The notes below the pieces were generated by a model that had not been told where the DNA came from, searched no databases, and saw nothing but the letters and a program-made list of their open reading frames with translations. This document shows positions 20,766 through 34,300 of a DNA stretch of 64,000 nucleotides, in pieces. The stretch lies in NCBI RefSeq assembly GCF_030867145.1, contig NC_134415.1, positions 66,121,300 through 66,185,299 of the forward strand, read 5' to 3'. This DNA comes from Opisthocomus hoazin (Eukaryota > Chordata > Aves > Opisthocomiformes > Opisthocomidae). Within the stretch, counting starts at the first letter, position 1, and each line of letters opens with the position of its first letter. The translations under genes and the position numbers were made by a program.

Positions 20766-23700
20766 TATATTGTGAGAAATAATGAAGATGGGAATGATGG
20801 CACAAAGCCATAATGATAATGCTGTAGTAGGTTAGGTCTCCAGAAAGAAAGTACATTCTGGTACAGTCAAGTTGGAAAACTATAAAGGAGTTTTGTTCAA
20901 ATCTGTAGGTTTTGCTACTGTATTCTTTCAGAAGCAAGAAATCTGTTTGCAGCGACCTGATTTGTCTGTGAATGCATGAAGAGGGAAAAAAAAAAAGGTA
21001 CTAAAAGCCTTTTTCTCTGACAGAGAAACGTAGCAGTAGCAAGAAGTGAAAACTCGAATAATTTACATGAGAATGTGTTTCAGTGATGAACATGACATCC
21101 ACAGTGAGAAGTGGTGACTTTTACCTCTTTTTTCTCTGTAGCAGAACCCAAAGCCACTCTACAGCGAAGCAACTGTGGAGTGAAACAAACAAAACCAACA
21201 AAACCCCCCTATGGCTTCTGATGTCTAGGTGGTCAAGGCTTATTAGATATAAAAGCTCGGGTCTCAGATATATGAATCGGTTAGGTGAACTTTCTGGGAG
21301 ACTGTTTTTTTTTTGGCTGAGTCACCTTTTGACAATGGTGCCTTCCTTTTCTCCCCCCTTACATTATTTTCTCTAGGGAAGTTTTGAAGTATATTTCCTT
21401 TCTAATGCATTTATCACAGGTTGTCTTACAAGGAGACCAGCTCTTATTAAAGATATAAATATCTTTTACATCTTGAAAGTGCTTTTAGTATCACAGCTGG
21501 AGGAGCCTGTGCTACTTTTGAAGGTGCAAGCTCCTTGCTGATACTCAGAGCTTTAAGAAGACTAAATACTTTCATGGATTTCAGTAAAATTTAAGTTTGT
21601 AGATGTGCTGTGCCAGCTGAAAAATGACATCTGTATTATTATATAAGATGTCCCTGAGAGCAATATAACACCCACCAGCAAAACTTGAAACTGTCAAGTA
21701 ACTGAAGAGTGATGATGTAAGTTCTCCCTTTAAATTAATGACACTGAGGTACCAGAAAGAAAGAACTGCAGTTGAATTGGTGAAGGAGTAAACTCTTTCC
21801 CCCAAAAAAACAGTAAAACATACAGAGTTTTTAAAGGTACTTCTTACAGGGGATCAATTCACATTTTCCACAAAACCATAGAAGTTTAGCTACTTTATCA
21901 TTAAAGTAAATGGCTGTCCTTTCACATCTAGCTCTCTACAGGTGGTTTTCTTCTTAAGCTTTGAAGTAACATGAATCTGTTACTAAATTATTTCTGTTGT
22001 GAAGACTTGTGGTAGGAGCAGTATTGGTGTCCCTTGTGGGGCCCTGGTCTAGGACTAAACTGGTCCAAAGTGTTACTGTGGTGCAAATAAATAAATTCAA
22101 CCTTTAGCTAGCATTCCACATACAATGTGACTGAGCTGTAGTAATCAAAATGTCAGATCATTTTGTTAGCGGGTTATATTTCAAAGTCTGCAAACATGTA
22201 GCCCGAAGTAGTGGAACTGTTCAGAAAGAAAATGAAGGCTGTTGGTAATGCAAAGTTATACTGTGATATGTTTAGGTCTCGGGCAGAGATTTGGCAAAAG
22301 ATATCTGAAGTCCAGACACCTTTCCTACGCTCTTTCCTACGCAAAATTTAAGGGTACTGTTTTTAACTATGAATCCTTAAAACTGGGAAAGTAAAATGTA
22401 TACTGTAATCTCTTAAAAAAAAAAAAAAAGGCTTCATACTGTTGTAAAATGCGCTTAAGAATTGTGATAGGAATTGAAGGTGACCTGAGTCTCAGGAAAA
22501 TGTTTCTCTTGAAATCAAAAAAGCCAGGTTTTATTATGCTAAAACCTCCATAGTTTTGACTACGGAGAACTTGGAAATGACCAAGGAAGACAGAAAATAA
22601 AAAGGGGGTTGGAAGTAGCTCCTTCTCTCCTTACTGTGCCCTTGCGTGTGAGTGTTTGCTTCCACTTAACTCAATACCTTGCAGTGAAGTGTCTTAGGCC
22701 CCTCTCATATCTAGGTGACAGTGAAGCCTCACAAGAATTGTATTTACTTGCTACGTTCTCCTAGTGAGCTGTGAGCTTCTTGCTGTGGCTCTCTTACATG
22801 AAATACCCTGCAGTCTCTGACGTTTCTCTCTTCTAGACCAATCCAGAGCATCTTGGAGAAGGAAGAATTCTCCCTCTGTTATGGGGGTGAGGGGGAAATC
22901 GCTCTGCTCTTGAACATGATATATGATTTGGAAGATACTAAATAAATACTGTACTTCGCTGAAGAGAATTATTTTTGTCTTGCTTGTGACTAGTTGGTGT
23001 CTTCAAGAAGCTGACTGTAATTAGGTGTGCATGGGGGGCAAGAGATCTAAGAAGGTAAAAATGGGGGCTTGATAATCAGTTTGTCGTCTCCAGATGTGGC
23101 TCCTGATACAGTGAGCACAGAAATTGAGGGTCGAGCGCAGAAGGAAGTAGACTATGCAGCTTATCCAGGTTTCTTCAATTCAGTCCACTAATACCTTCAA
23201 GTAATACAATTTGTGTGTATATTATTTTTGTCGCTACAGTGGAGGTGAATGTAGGAAGTGTTTGCTACATTAAAACTTTTGTATATGCCTTTATGCACCT
23301 AAAGCATACAACGTGTCAATGTCAGTTAGCTGTGCTGAGTAGCTGAAGTACCCATCCAGCATCACCACTGACTTATTTAATGTATGTTTCTTCGTTTGCT
23401 TAATATCTGTCTTGCATAGGCAGTCTTCAGGTAGCAGCGTTCTTGAGGAAGGTTTCCCTTTAATGTGGGAGTTGGGGCAGTTAACATACACACGTGTGCA
23501 TCTTAATTAGGCCATAGTGCTGATAAAAGGTACTTCAAAGCACATAGTGCAAATGGCCACTCTTTGATGTTTCTTGCAGTAATGGTAGAACTGGTGGTGT
23601 TGACTTTTTGGCTACACTGAGGGGAAATCTGTGGTGCATAGGTACCATAGAGGGCAGTGCCAGTGTCGTGGGAGTTCTTGTCATATGTGTGGAACCTCAT

Positions 23701-26700
23701 CCCAGCAAAACAGTACGTTTCAAACAAAGTAATTCCACTTGTGTTTTGGTCTCTCAGTTGATGATACTAATATATATAATTTTTTCCTCCTCACTCTGAA
23801 GATTGAATTGAAATATATTTATCCACTGCAAAACATGAAAGATACAAAAGAGTGGTCTCTGGGACAATATTTTATCTTTCTTGTTGAATCTGTCTGTGAA
23901 TCTACCACATGTTACGGTACTTCTCATCTTTGGTTTTTGATTGGATGAAGTAACTAGCCCCGACTTTGTCTCCAGATGTTGGTAGGTCCTGTTACAGGTA
24001 TGAGGATCATCAACTACATTGTGTAGGTGTAGCTCTAGATTTTTCTTTTTGGTATGTTATGAAAACTTTGGATTTGGAATGTAACAGCTGCTGACCCACA
24101 TGAACAGGTCATGAAGGTGTCGTTGCAAACAAAAGGTTGATTTAAGTCTTAAAGTATGTTTCCTCCAAGGTTATGAATTTAGTAATATTTGTTTGTAACT
24201 ATGAATTTTGTTTTTATTTATGTAAATGTTCAATATTTTAAGTTTTGCTGTGTGATTAAAGGTTGATGTATTCTTGTGGCAGCAGCTTCCACATGTATTG
24301 CTTTACTTTGTTTTACCTATATTCTGGTTCAGGGAAAACAGAAGCACAAATGTTCATTTTTTCTATAGGTGGTACCAATGGAGCTACACCCTGTCTCTCC
24401 TTTCTGGAGGTTGTTTGTGATTCACATTGCTTTTTGACACCCTTCTTTGCACTTCCCACTCTTGTACTTGCACTTTCTAGAGAGGGGCGATTACTATGAA
24501 AATTAGGGCATAGAAAATTATGGCATAAATTGTATGTCTGGGTGGTAGGAGAGGTGGAGATAATAGTACAACTCCTCTTTATCTCTGTATGAATTCTAAT
24601 ACACCATTTTAGTTACAACATCTTATGACACCCAGGTCCCCTTCCTAATCTAGTACCATATATTCAGAGCCCTATAAGGTATAGGTTCAACTCTTCTCTC
24701 TAAAGTGTATTATTACCATAAAATCGTCTGACATGAAATTCATCTGCTGTTGTGATGCTCACTTCCTTGTGTGTTAGGTCTGCGTGGCCCTGCGGGGACA
24801 CCCAAGGCAGCACCTAGGAAGTGGTGCTGCTGGGAGCAGAATTCCATTGTCATGGATGGAGCTGTTGCATGATGCTTAGTAAAACTCTTCCTGAGACCCA
24901 GACCAGCCCAGGATATAGTAAAGTGATCCACTGTTTTTTGTGATCCACTGTTTTTTGTGGCAGAGCCAATTTAAGCCCTCCTCTATTCTGTGGTTAATTT
25001 TCTGTCTATCTGTCCCTAAATAGCTGTTTGAGACTGTGCTGCACGCAACATCACTGAGAGATCAAGAGGTGTAGGAGAGGGAACACTGTAAGCCTGCCTT
25101 CTTGCTAAAACCAGCGTATTTGGTAACTACGCCCCTGTTAGCTTGGAGAGGATTGGAATATGGTGGACATTGGAGAGAATCTGCCTTCCTCACCTTTAGG
25201 GAAAAGGAGTGTCTGTCACCTAAATAATTGTTTGTCACATGCATACTGTATTGCTTCTTTTCTTAATGAATAATTATATTTCCCAGATTATCCAGCTAAG
25301 CTTTAACACCACAGTTAAGTCTTTAGCCAGGACAAAATTGCCATATTATTATTTTGTCTTTTTCTGTTAAGTTCAGTGATTCATTTCAACATGCTAGTCT
25401 AGGTTATTTGTTTCGAACCCTTAAATGTCAGCATTCATACAGACAGTGCCTGTGCAGAATAGGAAAATGTATTGACTTAGTGGTTCTTCAAAATAGCACT
25501 GCTAAATCCGTTGTGGAAAATTGTGGGTGGTTTTCCAACGCTGAGTATGTAAACCTTCTCCTGGAGAAACCATCACATATCCATCCGTATATAGGACAGA
25601 TCTCTAAGGGGTTTCAATCTAGAATCTATTCTGCAATTCAGCTTGCATCTGGAGGACACACGAAAACACTTTTTGTTATGATTCTGAAGGGTGGGTTGTT
25701 TTTTTTTTTAATTTTAAGAAAGTGAATTTAAAATGCTGGCTAAATAACAATGAGACCAAATCTATCTTCAGCTCCTATATTCAGTTCAATTGTAGCATTT
25801 GCTGTGCACAGACTATGTGAGTGTTGTTACTGGACTGAGGTATAGCTAAATTCTGGCTTTAGAAATGTATCAAAGTCAAGAAGAGTCCCTGCAGTGGCAG
25901 AAGTCCGTCAGCGATGGTAGGTATTTCTCACTTAGAAATATTTATCAGTGTGGAATGTCAGTATTTCCCATATTTTCAATTAAACTTCACAAGCCTCTGT
26001 CATGTTGCACATTATATATGTAATTGTTCGCAACTGAGAAATGAGAAAATGGAGATTAAAACTGACCATTGACACTAAGGAGAACGAGTTACTGGAACTG
26101 AAACAATAGTAGAAGACAACTCCATCTTCTTTAAATGTTTAAACAGGGAAACATTTTCCCTGGGGTTGGAAAATCCTTCTACTGTATGCTTAGGAGAAAG
26201 ATATGGAAAGACTTTGTTGCTGTTAATTCCATTTAAATTCCTACAGCAATGCTAAGGGTAAATTTAGAGAAAAGTTCTTCTGAGAAACAGTGCACTGGGA
26301 AAGTGGTTGTTTTGTTGGTAGGAAGGAGAGGCAGTGGGAGGATGGATGCAGCAGGACTTTTGCTGCCTTGTCACACCAGAATGTCTTCTGCAAACTAAGG
26401 GGATGCTTTCAATCAACTGGCTCTACCAAAGAACTTTGGACACTTCATTCTTTTTTTTTTTTTTTATTAGTTGTCATTCTTTGACATGATGAATACTTAC
26501 AGCAGTATGTTAAAAAAAGATACAGTTAAGTCTCTTGGCATCACTGCATAGCAGTCACAGCATTTTCACACAATCTAGTGCTTCCTTCCAGAATGATGCA
26601 TATGGCATATATACGCCCATATGGGGGCTGATTCTTGGTCCCAGTGAAATTGGTGGGACCAGTGTTTGGCCCATAGAGTTGTATAAGATATGTGAATACG

Positions 26701-29099
26701 TATATATAAAATGCTTTACAATAAACATGACATATACAATCTTGAATTCAAAGGTAAGCAGAATATATTTTACATCCAAGTCAAACTTATGCTCAGCACT
26801 TTTAGTTTATGTACCTAAAATATTGGATGGATTATAGAAACAAGTAATAGAATAATAGTTTGCACCAATCAAAGTAATTTGGATACATATTCATGGCATG
26901 AAGCTTGCCTTGGGTTTTTGTTTTGTTTGTTTTGGGCTGGCTGTTTTTGGATTTGCAGAATCTTAATTCAAATTTTAGTATTGATTTTTGTGGGCCATAA
27001 GCAGGGGACTGTGGCAGCAGAAGGGGAACAGGAGCACTTTACTGACAACTCAGCTGAGTGACTGAACAAGGCAGTAAATTACGGGTGGTACTCTGACTGA
27101 TACCTGAAAATAAAATTGTAACTACTTGAGTGTTTTCTCCATTTGGAAGGGCTACCATGCATTCTGTCTCTGTTTTGTTGGAAACCTTTAACAGAAATTT
27201 CAACCACAGATTGGAAAAGCTGGTGAGATAGAGATGCAGTGTGAAAGTGGGCTTATCTCAATTACTGTGGTAAATGTGTCTTCTCACTGATCATTTAGGG
27301 TGACTGGTTTTCATGACAAAAATCAAAATAGTATAGTAAAATTATTGTCTCATGTTGTCGATTAGGTTAGATACAACAGTGGATCGTGTGGGTTTTTTTT
27401 TCCATAGAGTCTACTTAATCTCAGATACTCCACTCTCTCCTTCTGTATTTCAAAGGTGCACATTTTCAATCGTCCTTTTTTCCCCCTTTTGGCTGGTGGC
27501 TGGAACATTGATCCTTAAAAACGTAAAGGTAGGCAAAAATCTTTATTTAATGAAAATGCATACATATGCATTATTTTAACCAGCCTAAAAGCTTCACTTA
27601 TCATCACTTTCTTTTATTACTATCGTGTTGTTATTAGAACAGATTTGTTCTCTTTGATGGTATGAAATCTGCATTTAAAGAAACTGGGTTTTAATCAAAT
27701 CGTATTTGTGGGGCATAAAAGCATTTTAAGCTACTGCTTTTAGCAGTTTTCTGCTTCTTTCATTATATGAAAAACCTAATTCAAATTTAAAATTTCAGAA
27801 TCTTTTAGCTGCACTGGCTCAGTAAGAAAGAAAAATAATTTACAAGGGCTTTCTGTAAAGTGGCAAATAGGGCTAACAAGACAAAAATCTGCATTATCTG
27901 CATAGATGTTTTTGTATTCTGTGCATCTAGCATTCTGTTGGCATCCTGGGGAGAAATCCCAGTACAGAAATGTCCTCCAAACTAGGTAATACCGAATATG
28001 TATCACAACCGCGTATGCTGAGCACTGGTGCTGCTGGATTGGCTGTACCGGGCACGGTTTGGCTGCTTCCATGGGAAACCAACTGGTAGCGTTTCGCATT
28101 GCAGACCCCAGTGAATCTGGCTGCCAGAGCTGAACTTTTCAACGCACTTTTGTCTAGAGCACCTGAGGCAAACTGGCCCAGACCCAATCCTGTGTAATGG
28201 GTTTGGCTCCTGAGTACAGAAGCGTTTCTGGAGCCACCCTGAACCCATTTCAAGCATTGTTTCATTAGACAAGGTGATTGAAATCTAGCAAGTATGTTCA
28301 GTGCACCAAAAAACCCCACAGCTTGGTCATTTTAAGAGCAGCTTTTCAAAGTTGGGAAGTTTTGACTCGGTAAGAGCAGACTTGCAACGGACCCTGTAGG
28401 CTCCAATTACAGAAAACGTGTTGGTTTTATTGTAGCTATGACAGAACTTGGTTTGTACCTAGGCTCTCCTGTTGGACCCATTTTCTGGAAGCGCCTCAGA
28501 AACAGCTCCACAATGCCTCTGTCAAGAGCTTTTTATGCTGCTAGAGACTGGCTTTGTTCAAGTAAACTTCAGAACATTTGAAAAAAATTCTTTGAACTAG
28601 ATGGAAAATGGCTTCCGTTTCTTAGTAAAAAGACAAAACAAGGGAAATTATATCCTTTTGTATGTACTTAAGTGCTTCCAAGAAGCACATTACACTGCTC
28701 ACGTAATGTCCTAATAATTGTCCTAAATCTGTCAGGAGAAGGAAAGATACATCTAAAAAGCTGCAAAGTGGTGATCCTCCTGCCCGCACCCTCAGGTGGT
28801 TAAAAACATTTATGTCCTGTAGTTAGAAATAATTCTGTTCTACTCCAGCTCTCTCTCTCTTTGCTTGTTATGGTACTTCTAATATGTGACTCCCATTTAG
28901 AAGAGGGAGGAAGAAGAATGTTTTGTACTGCTTATAGCTTACAAAACAGTAGAGGAGAAGAAAAATGTTGTTCTTGGGATGTTTTGTGTTCTCGTCGTTA
29001 TTTCCACCTCCCTACTTCACTGGGTTTCAGTCTCTTTCTCTGAAGATATATGTCCAATGAATTAGTAGCGTCAAACACCCTTTACCAAAACTTATGCTT
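20766..29099. other. Intergenic, no gene recognised
   Basis: AT-rich, with a few GC-richer patches (24740-24900, 27950-28290). A 17-bp unit (TGATCCACTGTTTTTTG) is tandemly doubled at 24924-24957. A short duplication (CTTTCCTACGC) lies at 22320-22342. Open frames reach 123-130 codons (25354-25725 +, 27927-28319 -), but none resembles a known protein. Part of the right side could be a long PDE7B 3' UTR. Confidence 0.5.
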
Positions 29100-31156
29100 T
29101 TTATTTTTCTTTAAACATATTAGTCACTTTATGAGCATGAACACTTTGCCTAATCAATATTCCCTCTAACTGAGGAAAAATTCTATTACGTCTCCCCTTG
29201 CACTTTTATGAGTAAATATTATCTTTCCCAAACACCAACTTAAATAGCTCTTTCTTTGTTGGCCTCCCCAAGATATTAACATCCAAACACGATTATGTGG
29301 CCATACCTGCTAGTTCTTTTGGATAACAGTAATACAGATCTGCTGTATGGGGGGGGGTTTACATCAACACTACACTTCATCCGAATGCAATTAATTTTTC
29401 TGGGGGCTGAGGAGAAGAGGAAAATCACTTGGGTGCAATGCAGTAGTGTCCAAGAATACCATCTCATGGAAATGAGGGAAGCTTACGTAAAGTTTTATAA
29501 AGACTATCCAAACCAAGGTTGTTTATAGCATAGATAAGGCCATGTGTCTTTCACAAACACCAGACCATAGAAAATTCTTCGGCTACTATGATAGTCAAGA
29601 GGATTTTTCTTAATAGTCTGACTACAATGCATTGTTTTTCCTTCATTGAGTGAGACTGATCTAAAAGTCAGTTGAAGTATTTTTTTTTTAATGAAAAGAA
29701 AAATACAAATGCATTTCAATGCTGGCTATTTAAGGAGGGAATGTGGGGAAAAAAAATCAGGTACACTGCAACATCACTCAAGAAAACAACTGGACTCCAG
29801 AAGTATTAGAATGTCATCCTTTGTAGATCACTAAGCTATTTAATAAAAATTCACACTCTTGAATAAATGGTAATCACTTTGAACTGTCAAATTATGTGGT
29901 GTTGCTGTGGGTCTTGGTTTTTTTGAACTTAAACTTCAGCCTCTGTGAAGCATTTGCCTAGACCAAATGTGCAAGGTGCCATGGATTAACAACACGGACC
30001 CATATGGAATGTGTTTGAAGTTTTCCTGCCAGACTTCCTTCCTTAATGACCTTTGATACACCTTGGATAGCGGAAAGGCAGTTCAGAATCGTATCTTGTG
30101 ACCATATGATTTTGGCAGCTATCAGAAGATGAAGGATGCTAAAAGTTAAGGCTTTTATCCACAAACAATGGTGTATATTAATAAACTCTATACCATATTT
30201 ACAAATGCTTTCTCTTGTATTAAAACTAACAGTATTCTGTTCACAGTGCCAATGTTTTTACAGGTAGCAATCCCACAGTACTCCAGTATTTTGGCATGGG
30301 AATCAGTAGCGCTTTGTATTTACAGAAAATGTACACATATGAATATAAACATGTTACTTGAAACAGTACTCAAAAGATAGATCTGTTCGTGTTTCAAAGG
30401 TTTAGACTGTACAACACCTTCCCTTTCGTTTGCGAGGGAATGCTGTTCCTTGCAATGAGAAGATGCCTGTCTTTTATCCAAAGTGGCATAAAAATGATTA
30501 CCAAAATGAGCCTTGTTACAGTGGAGTTGTGTACAGGGAGAGTAACTTCAGTCCAAGGTTTACAGATCTGTTGTTTAGTGCACAGAATACAAAAGTTAAA
30601 AAGGTTTTTGTTTTAATTACTAAAATAACCAGACTCTCTCTGCCCTCTGTGAGCGCGGTCTCGCTTGGCCAGTGTCTTCTGGATGCTGAAGATGCTGGTG
30701 GTTTAATGTGCAGCCCAGCTGCCAGCCTGGGAAGCGTGCGGCACTCTGGGCCTATATACATATGTCACAGTATGTCTCGTGGTGAATGAATCTGTAACCA
30801 AGAGTGCCTCTGTCTACCCCCATTCTGTCGGTAATCCTCCCTGCTTCGTGGCAGCCGCACCCGGCCCGGCTTCAGTACTGCTGACTGGGACTCCGCATTC
30901 AGGCAGTTCATGATGGGAGGTGACAAATGGCATCAGGCATGTACAGAACCAAGAGAGGGGAGAGGAACGTGAAGGAGATCCAGAACGGGATCCAGCAGAA
31001 CCGCAGGCTTGTTCGTGAGGACCCTTAGAGCTTCTGCTTTGTCATTTCTTCCCTTTCCATGGTCTTGACAACAGGCTCCTAGCTCCCCGGGACTTTGTTT
31101 GCTGCTGTGACCAAGACAGAGATAGCAGTGCTATAAGGAAAAGTGCAACGCTGCCA
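29100..31156 (-). promoter_or_regulatory. PDE7B: Probable PDE7B 3' UTR
   Basis: This follows the PDE7B stop. Reading leftward on the - strand, the first canonical AATAAA is at 29105-29100; the variant ATTAAA occurs earlier, at 30707-30702, 30617-30612 and 29844-29839. The UTR is therefore probably 0.45-2.1 kb or longer. Human PDE7B has a long 3' UTR (from memory). A 9-G run lies at 29349-29357. Confidence 0.4.
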
Positions 31157-31374
31157 CTAAGGAGTCTCTTCCTCATTTAAAGTCTGTTCTTGGCTGTCAG
31201 TCACTTGACCTGAGTGGTCATTACTCCTACTACTGCTGTGTTGCTTGTGGAGCAAACTTCTCCACTTGGCCTTGTTCCTCCTGAGATGGTTTAGCATATT
31301 TTCAGATAGGGGGGTATCGCCTGTAAACTGGGCCCACCTCTCAAAGAGCGGCTCTACGATGTACGTCATGAACC
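31157..31374 (-). CDS. PDE7B: PDE7B last coding exon with stop
   Basis: Encodes [18 protein letters not shown], then [20 protein letters not shown] and a Ser/Asp/Gln/Glu-rich tail ending NEEETP, with TAG at 31159-31157. Acceptor TTTCCCCAG. The polar tail is the poorly conserved C terminus of PDE7B. Confidence 0.94.
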
Positions 31375-34300
31375 CTGGGGAAACACACAAAGGACAGCAG
31401 GTGAGGAACAAATTCATTCCATGAGTGCACTGCCCCATAGAGTGCCTCGAGAGAATGCAGGAATGTAAGTGGCACAAACCCTGATGAGAAAGAGCAATAA
31501 TGCCTCAAGCAGCCATCAGCTCCTTCTGAAACACACAACTTCTGACCAGCACGCATGACAAGATGTGGCTCTAGCTGTGTGTGGAACAGCAAAATCCGGG
31601 AGGCACGGCATCCACTCTGAGGAGATTTCAGACTAGAAAGTAATCAGTGTGTAATCACGTGTTGGCTGCGATTTTTCTCTGCCAATATCAGAACGATTGC
31701 TTTTTTCCCCCGTGCAATGACTCCTTTGTCTTTCTAGTGAGTATTTGGCTTGGCTAGGTTTCTTTTTGAACGTTTTTATTCAGAATGTGAATTGTGACTC
31801 TTGTGGTACCTACAGTTCTTACTGTTAAAAGAACTAGATTGGGGGGGGGGGGGGGGAGGAGTTTCCCTTTGAGCTTGTGCCATACTGAGATAAACATGGA
31901 GAGAAAAGAATGCAACCAGTACTTACCAATCTGTATGCTTGGTATTGTATCCTTCTGCTGATTACAAAGGGGGCTTACTTCCAGTTCAAATTTTTGTTCC
32001 AGGTCACCTGCAAAAAAACAAAACAGCAAATAATTTGTTGCTGCTTATATCTCTTCTTCATACCTACGTCAGACTCTTACAGTGACTGCAGCTGCGTGGA
32101 TTTGAGCAGCTCGAAACTTGCACCTACAATGACCATGTTAAATGTCTAAATACCTTCTTTTCTTGGACTTTGTTTTAGGTATCAGAGAAACTAAGTATGT
32201 GTGGAAAGAAAAATGTCTCTAAGGAAAGGTGACTTTTGGATGAACTTTAAATGTGCGCACGTACATGTTCTGAAGACCTTATTTTTTAATACAGATTCTC
32301 TCACACGAGAGATTTTTAGAACATTCTAGTTCATTTACTGAGTGTTCAAATGTCTTCCTACGAGAAAAATGCAGAACATATATTGTAGAAGAAATGCACC
32401 TCCATTGTGAGTTGCTACTGTGTGCTGGTGGCAATGGCTGTTAAAGGGCAGCGTGATGGAGCCCGGCAGTCTGCAGCTCTGGCTGCACGACCAAACTAGT
32501 AAGGGCCAGAGCATGGGCTTGGGCAACACGTGTTCATCTGTCAAGAGCTGTGGAATTCAAGTTACGAATGTGGAAAAGGAATTAAATTAAAAGTGTGTCT
32601 TATAATTGTGGTGTAGTTGGGTATCAGGGCTATGCCTGTGCTTCTGCGCTGAAGCTACATCACCAGTAACCTGGACAGTCCAGGGAACCCCCGGGGGGGT
32701 CATCTGCACAGGACTGACCTGAGACAGCAGACGGGCCTGAAAGAAAGTGGTTGTCTGAACTGCTAGCCACCTCCAGAGCACGGTATTGGACTCATTGCAG
32801 CAGGAGGTCTCCAAGTGCGAATCTGGGACTGCCCTGAAGACTCGTACGAGGCAGCGCCTGCTGTGACTGGCCCTGGGGTCTGTTTCAAACTGTTGAAGAG
32901 CAGCCTGGACGGGGGATCTGCTCGCTCCAGAGGCCACCTCAGACTGCTCCTGCTGCAGAATTGACCAAAACTTGGCACCGAGAAGATGCTTGTAAACACT
33001 CAACAGAAATTATACCGGCAGATGCAGAAATGGTCACACAAGACCGTCTTCCATACACAGCTAAGGCAGTCAGGCGATATTTTTAATGTAGTTGAAGGTA
33101 AGCAATAGCAATGATCATGTGTATGCTGGCTAGCATGGATATAAGAATATACAAGAATTCAGCGGAAAAGGAGCGCAGGGAGTCTCGTTTGCTCCAGCTG
33201 AAGCTGCTGTTGCCACCCCGGCAGCAACCACCTGTCCTGCTGGAGAGACTGCATGGCCCCAGGCAATCCCATGCAAAGATTGCTGTGAAGGAGTTCAGGT
33301 TGGTGGGTTTTGTTTTAAACAAACACTCTGTCTGTGAGTGCAACACGTTCATCCTTTGTGATTTTTCAGCCGTCTCCGAGACACTGCCAGGCTCTGCATG
33401 AGGTACAGCCCCTTTCCTACCTACAGCAGGGGAGGGGAGGGGGACCAGCATTGTACAAGCTAAGCCGAACACTTGCCCTCAGGCAATTAAATACTTTCCC
33501 CATTTGATTTACTAAGGATGCAGTGAGGGGTGGTGACAAGAAATGTTCCCGTAAGTAAGACCGACCTGCTAGATCAGACAAAACGTTGTATTCAACCCCA
33601 AAAGAATCATTTTGCTTTAAATCCCCTGCTTTTGTTTAAAAGTTACTTTCTCCCCATTAATAGACTGTTTTGACTTAAATGCTGTTGTGCCACTTGGGCT
33701 CCATGTAAAGTACCGTGTGCATTTTAAGCCTTGCCTTTCTTCTCTCTGCAGCATACAGTGGCTTCTGAAATGTAAGTAAGGGGAGTATTTTCAGTTTTAA
33801 TTAGATATTTACAAAACACCAGGGAAATGGTTTTAGCTTCAGAAAAAATCAAAAGGAACAACTGGAAAAACTGAGACAAAATAACAGTTTGTCCTGTTTC
33901 CAAGTGTGTGGTTTGTCTGTCCTCTTCTTCCCCTCTACCCTCGCCAAAAATCTTTGAGAAAAAGAGTGTGTAACTCCAGTGATGTCTCCTCTGAAGGTAT
34001 TCTGGATTCAAAATGGTTGACTTGTCTGACTTGAAGTGTCAACATCTGCTTATCTTTGACAAGTCACTTAATTGACAAAAATCAGATTTTCCTTTACACG
34101 GTAAAATTTAAATGGTGGTCAATTCTCATATGTTTCAAGTTGCTATAAAGGTAACTGCATGAATTAATTGCTGAGAACTTTCACACTAGGGAAAACCTTC
34201 CAAGCAATTTTAAAGCCTCACCAGAGAAACTGATCATTAATGTTACTTAAACAGTAGCCATTTCCTTGAAACATGTTTCTTGCCAGCTCCATTTTACATA

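Noticed and set aside
25354-25725. 123-codon open frame in intergenic DNA
   Set aside because: The translation resembles no known protein and ends in a low-complexity Phe/Leu stretch from a T-run.
27927-28319. Three overlapping - strand open frames beyond PDE7B
   Set aside because: All three frames being open at once fits base composition better than coding; no family recognised.
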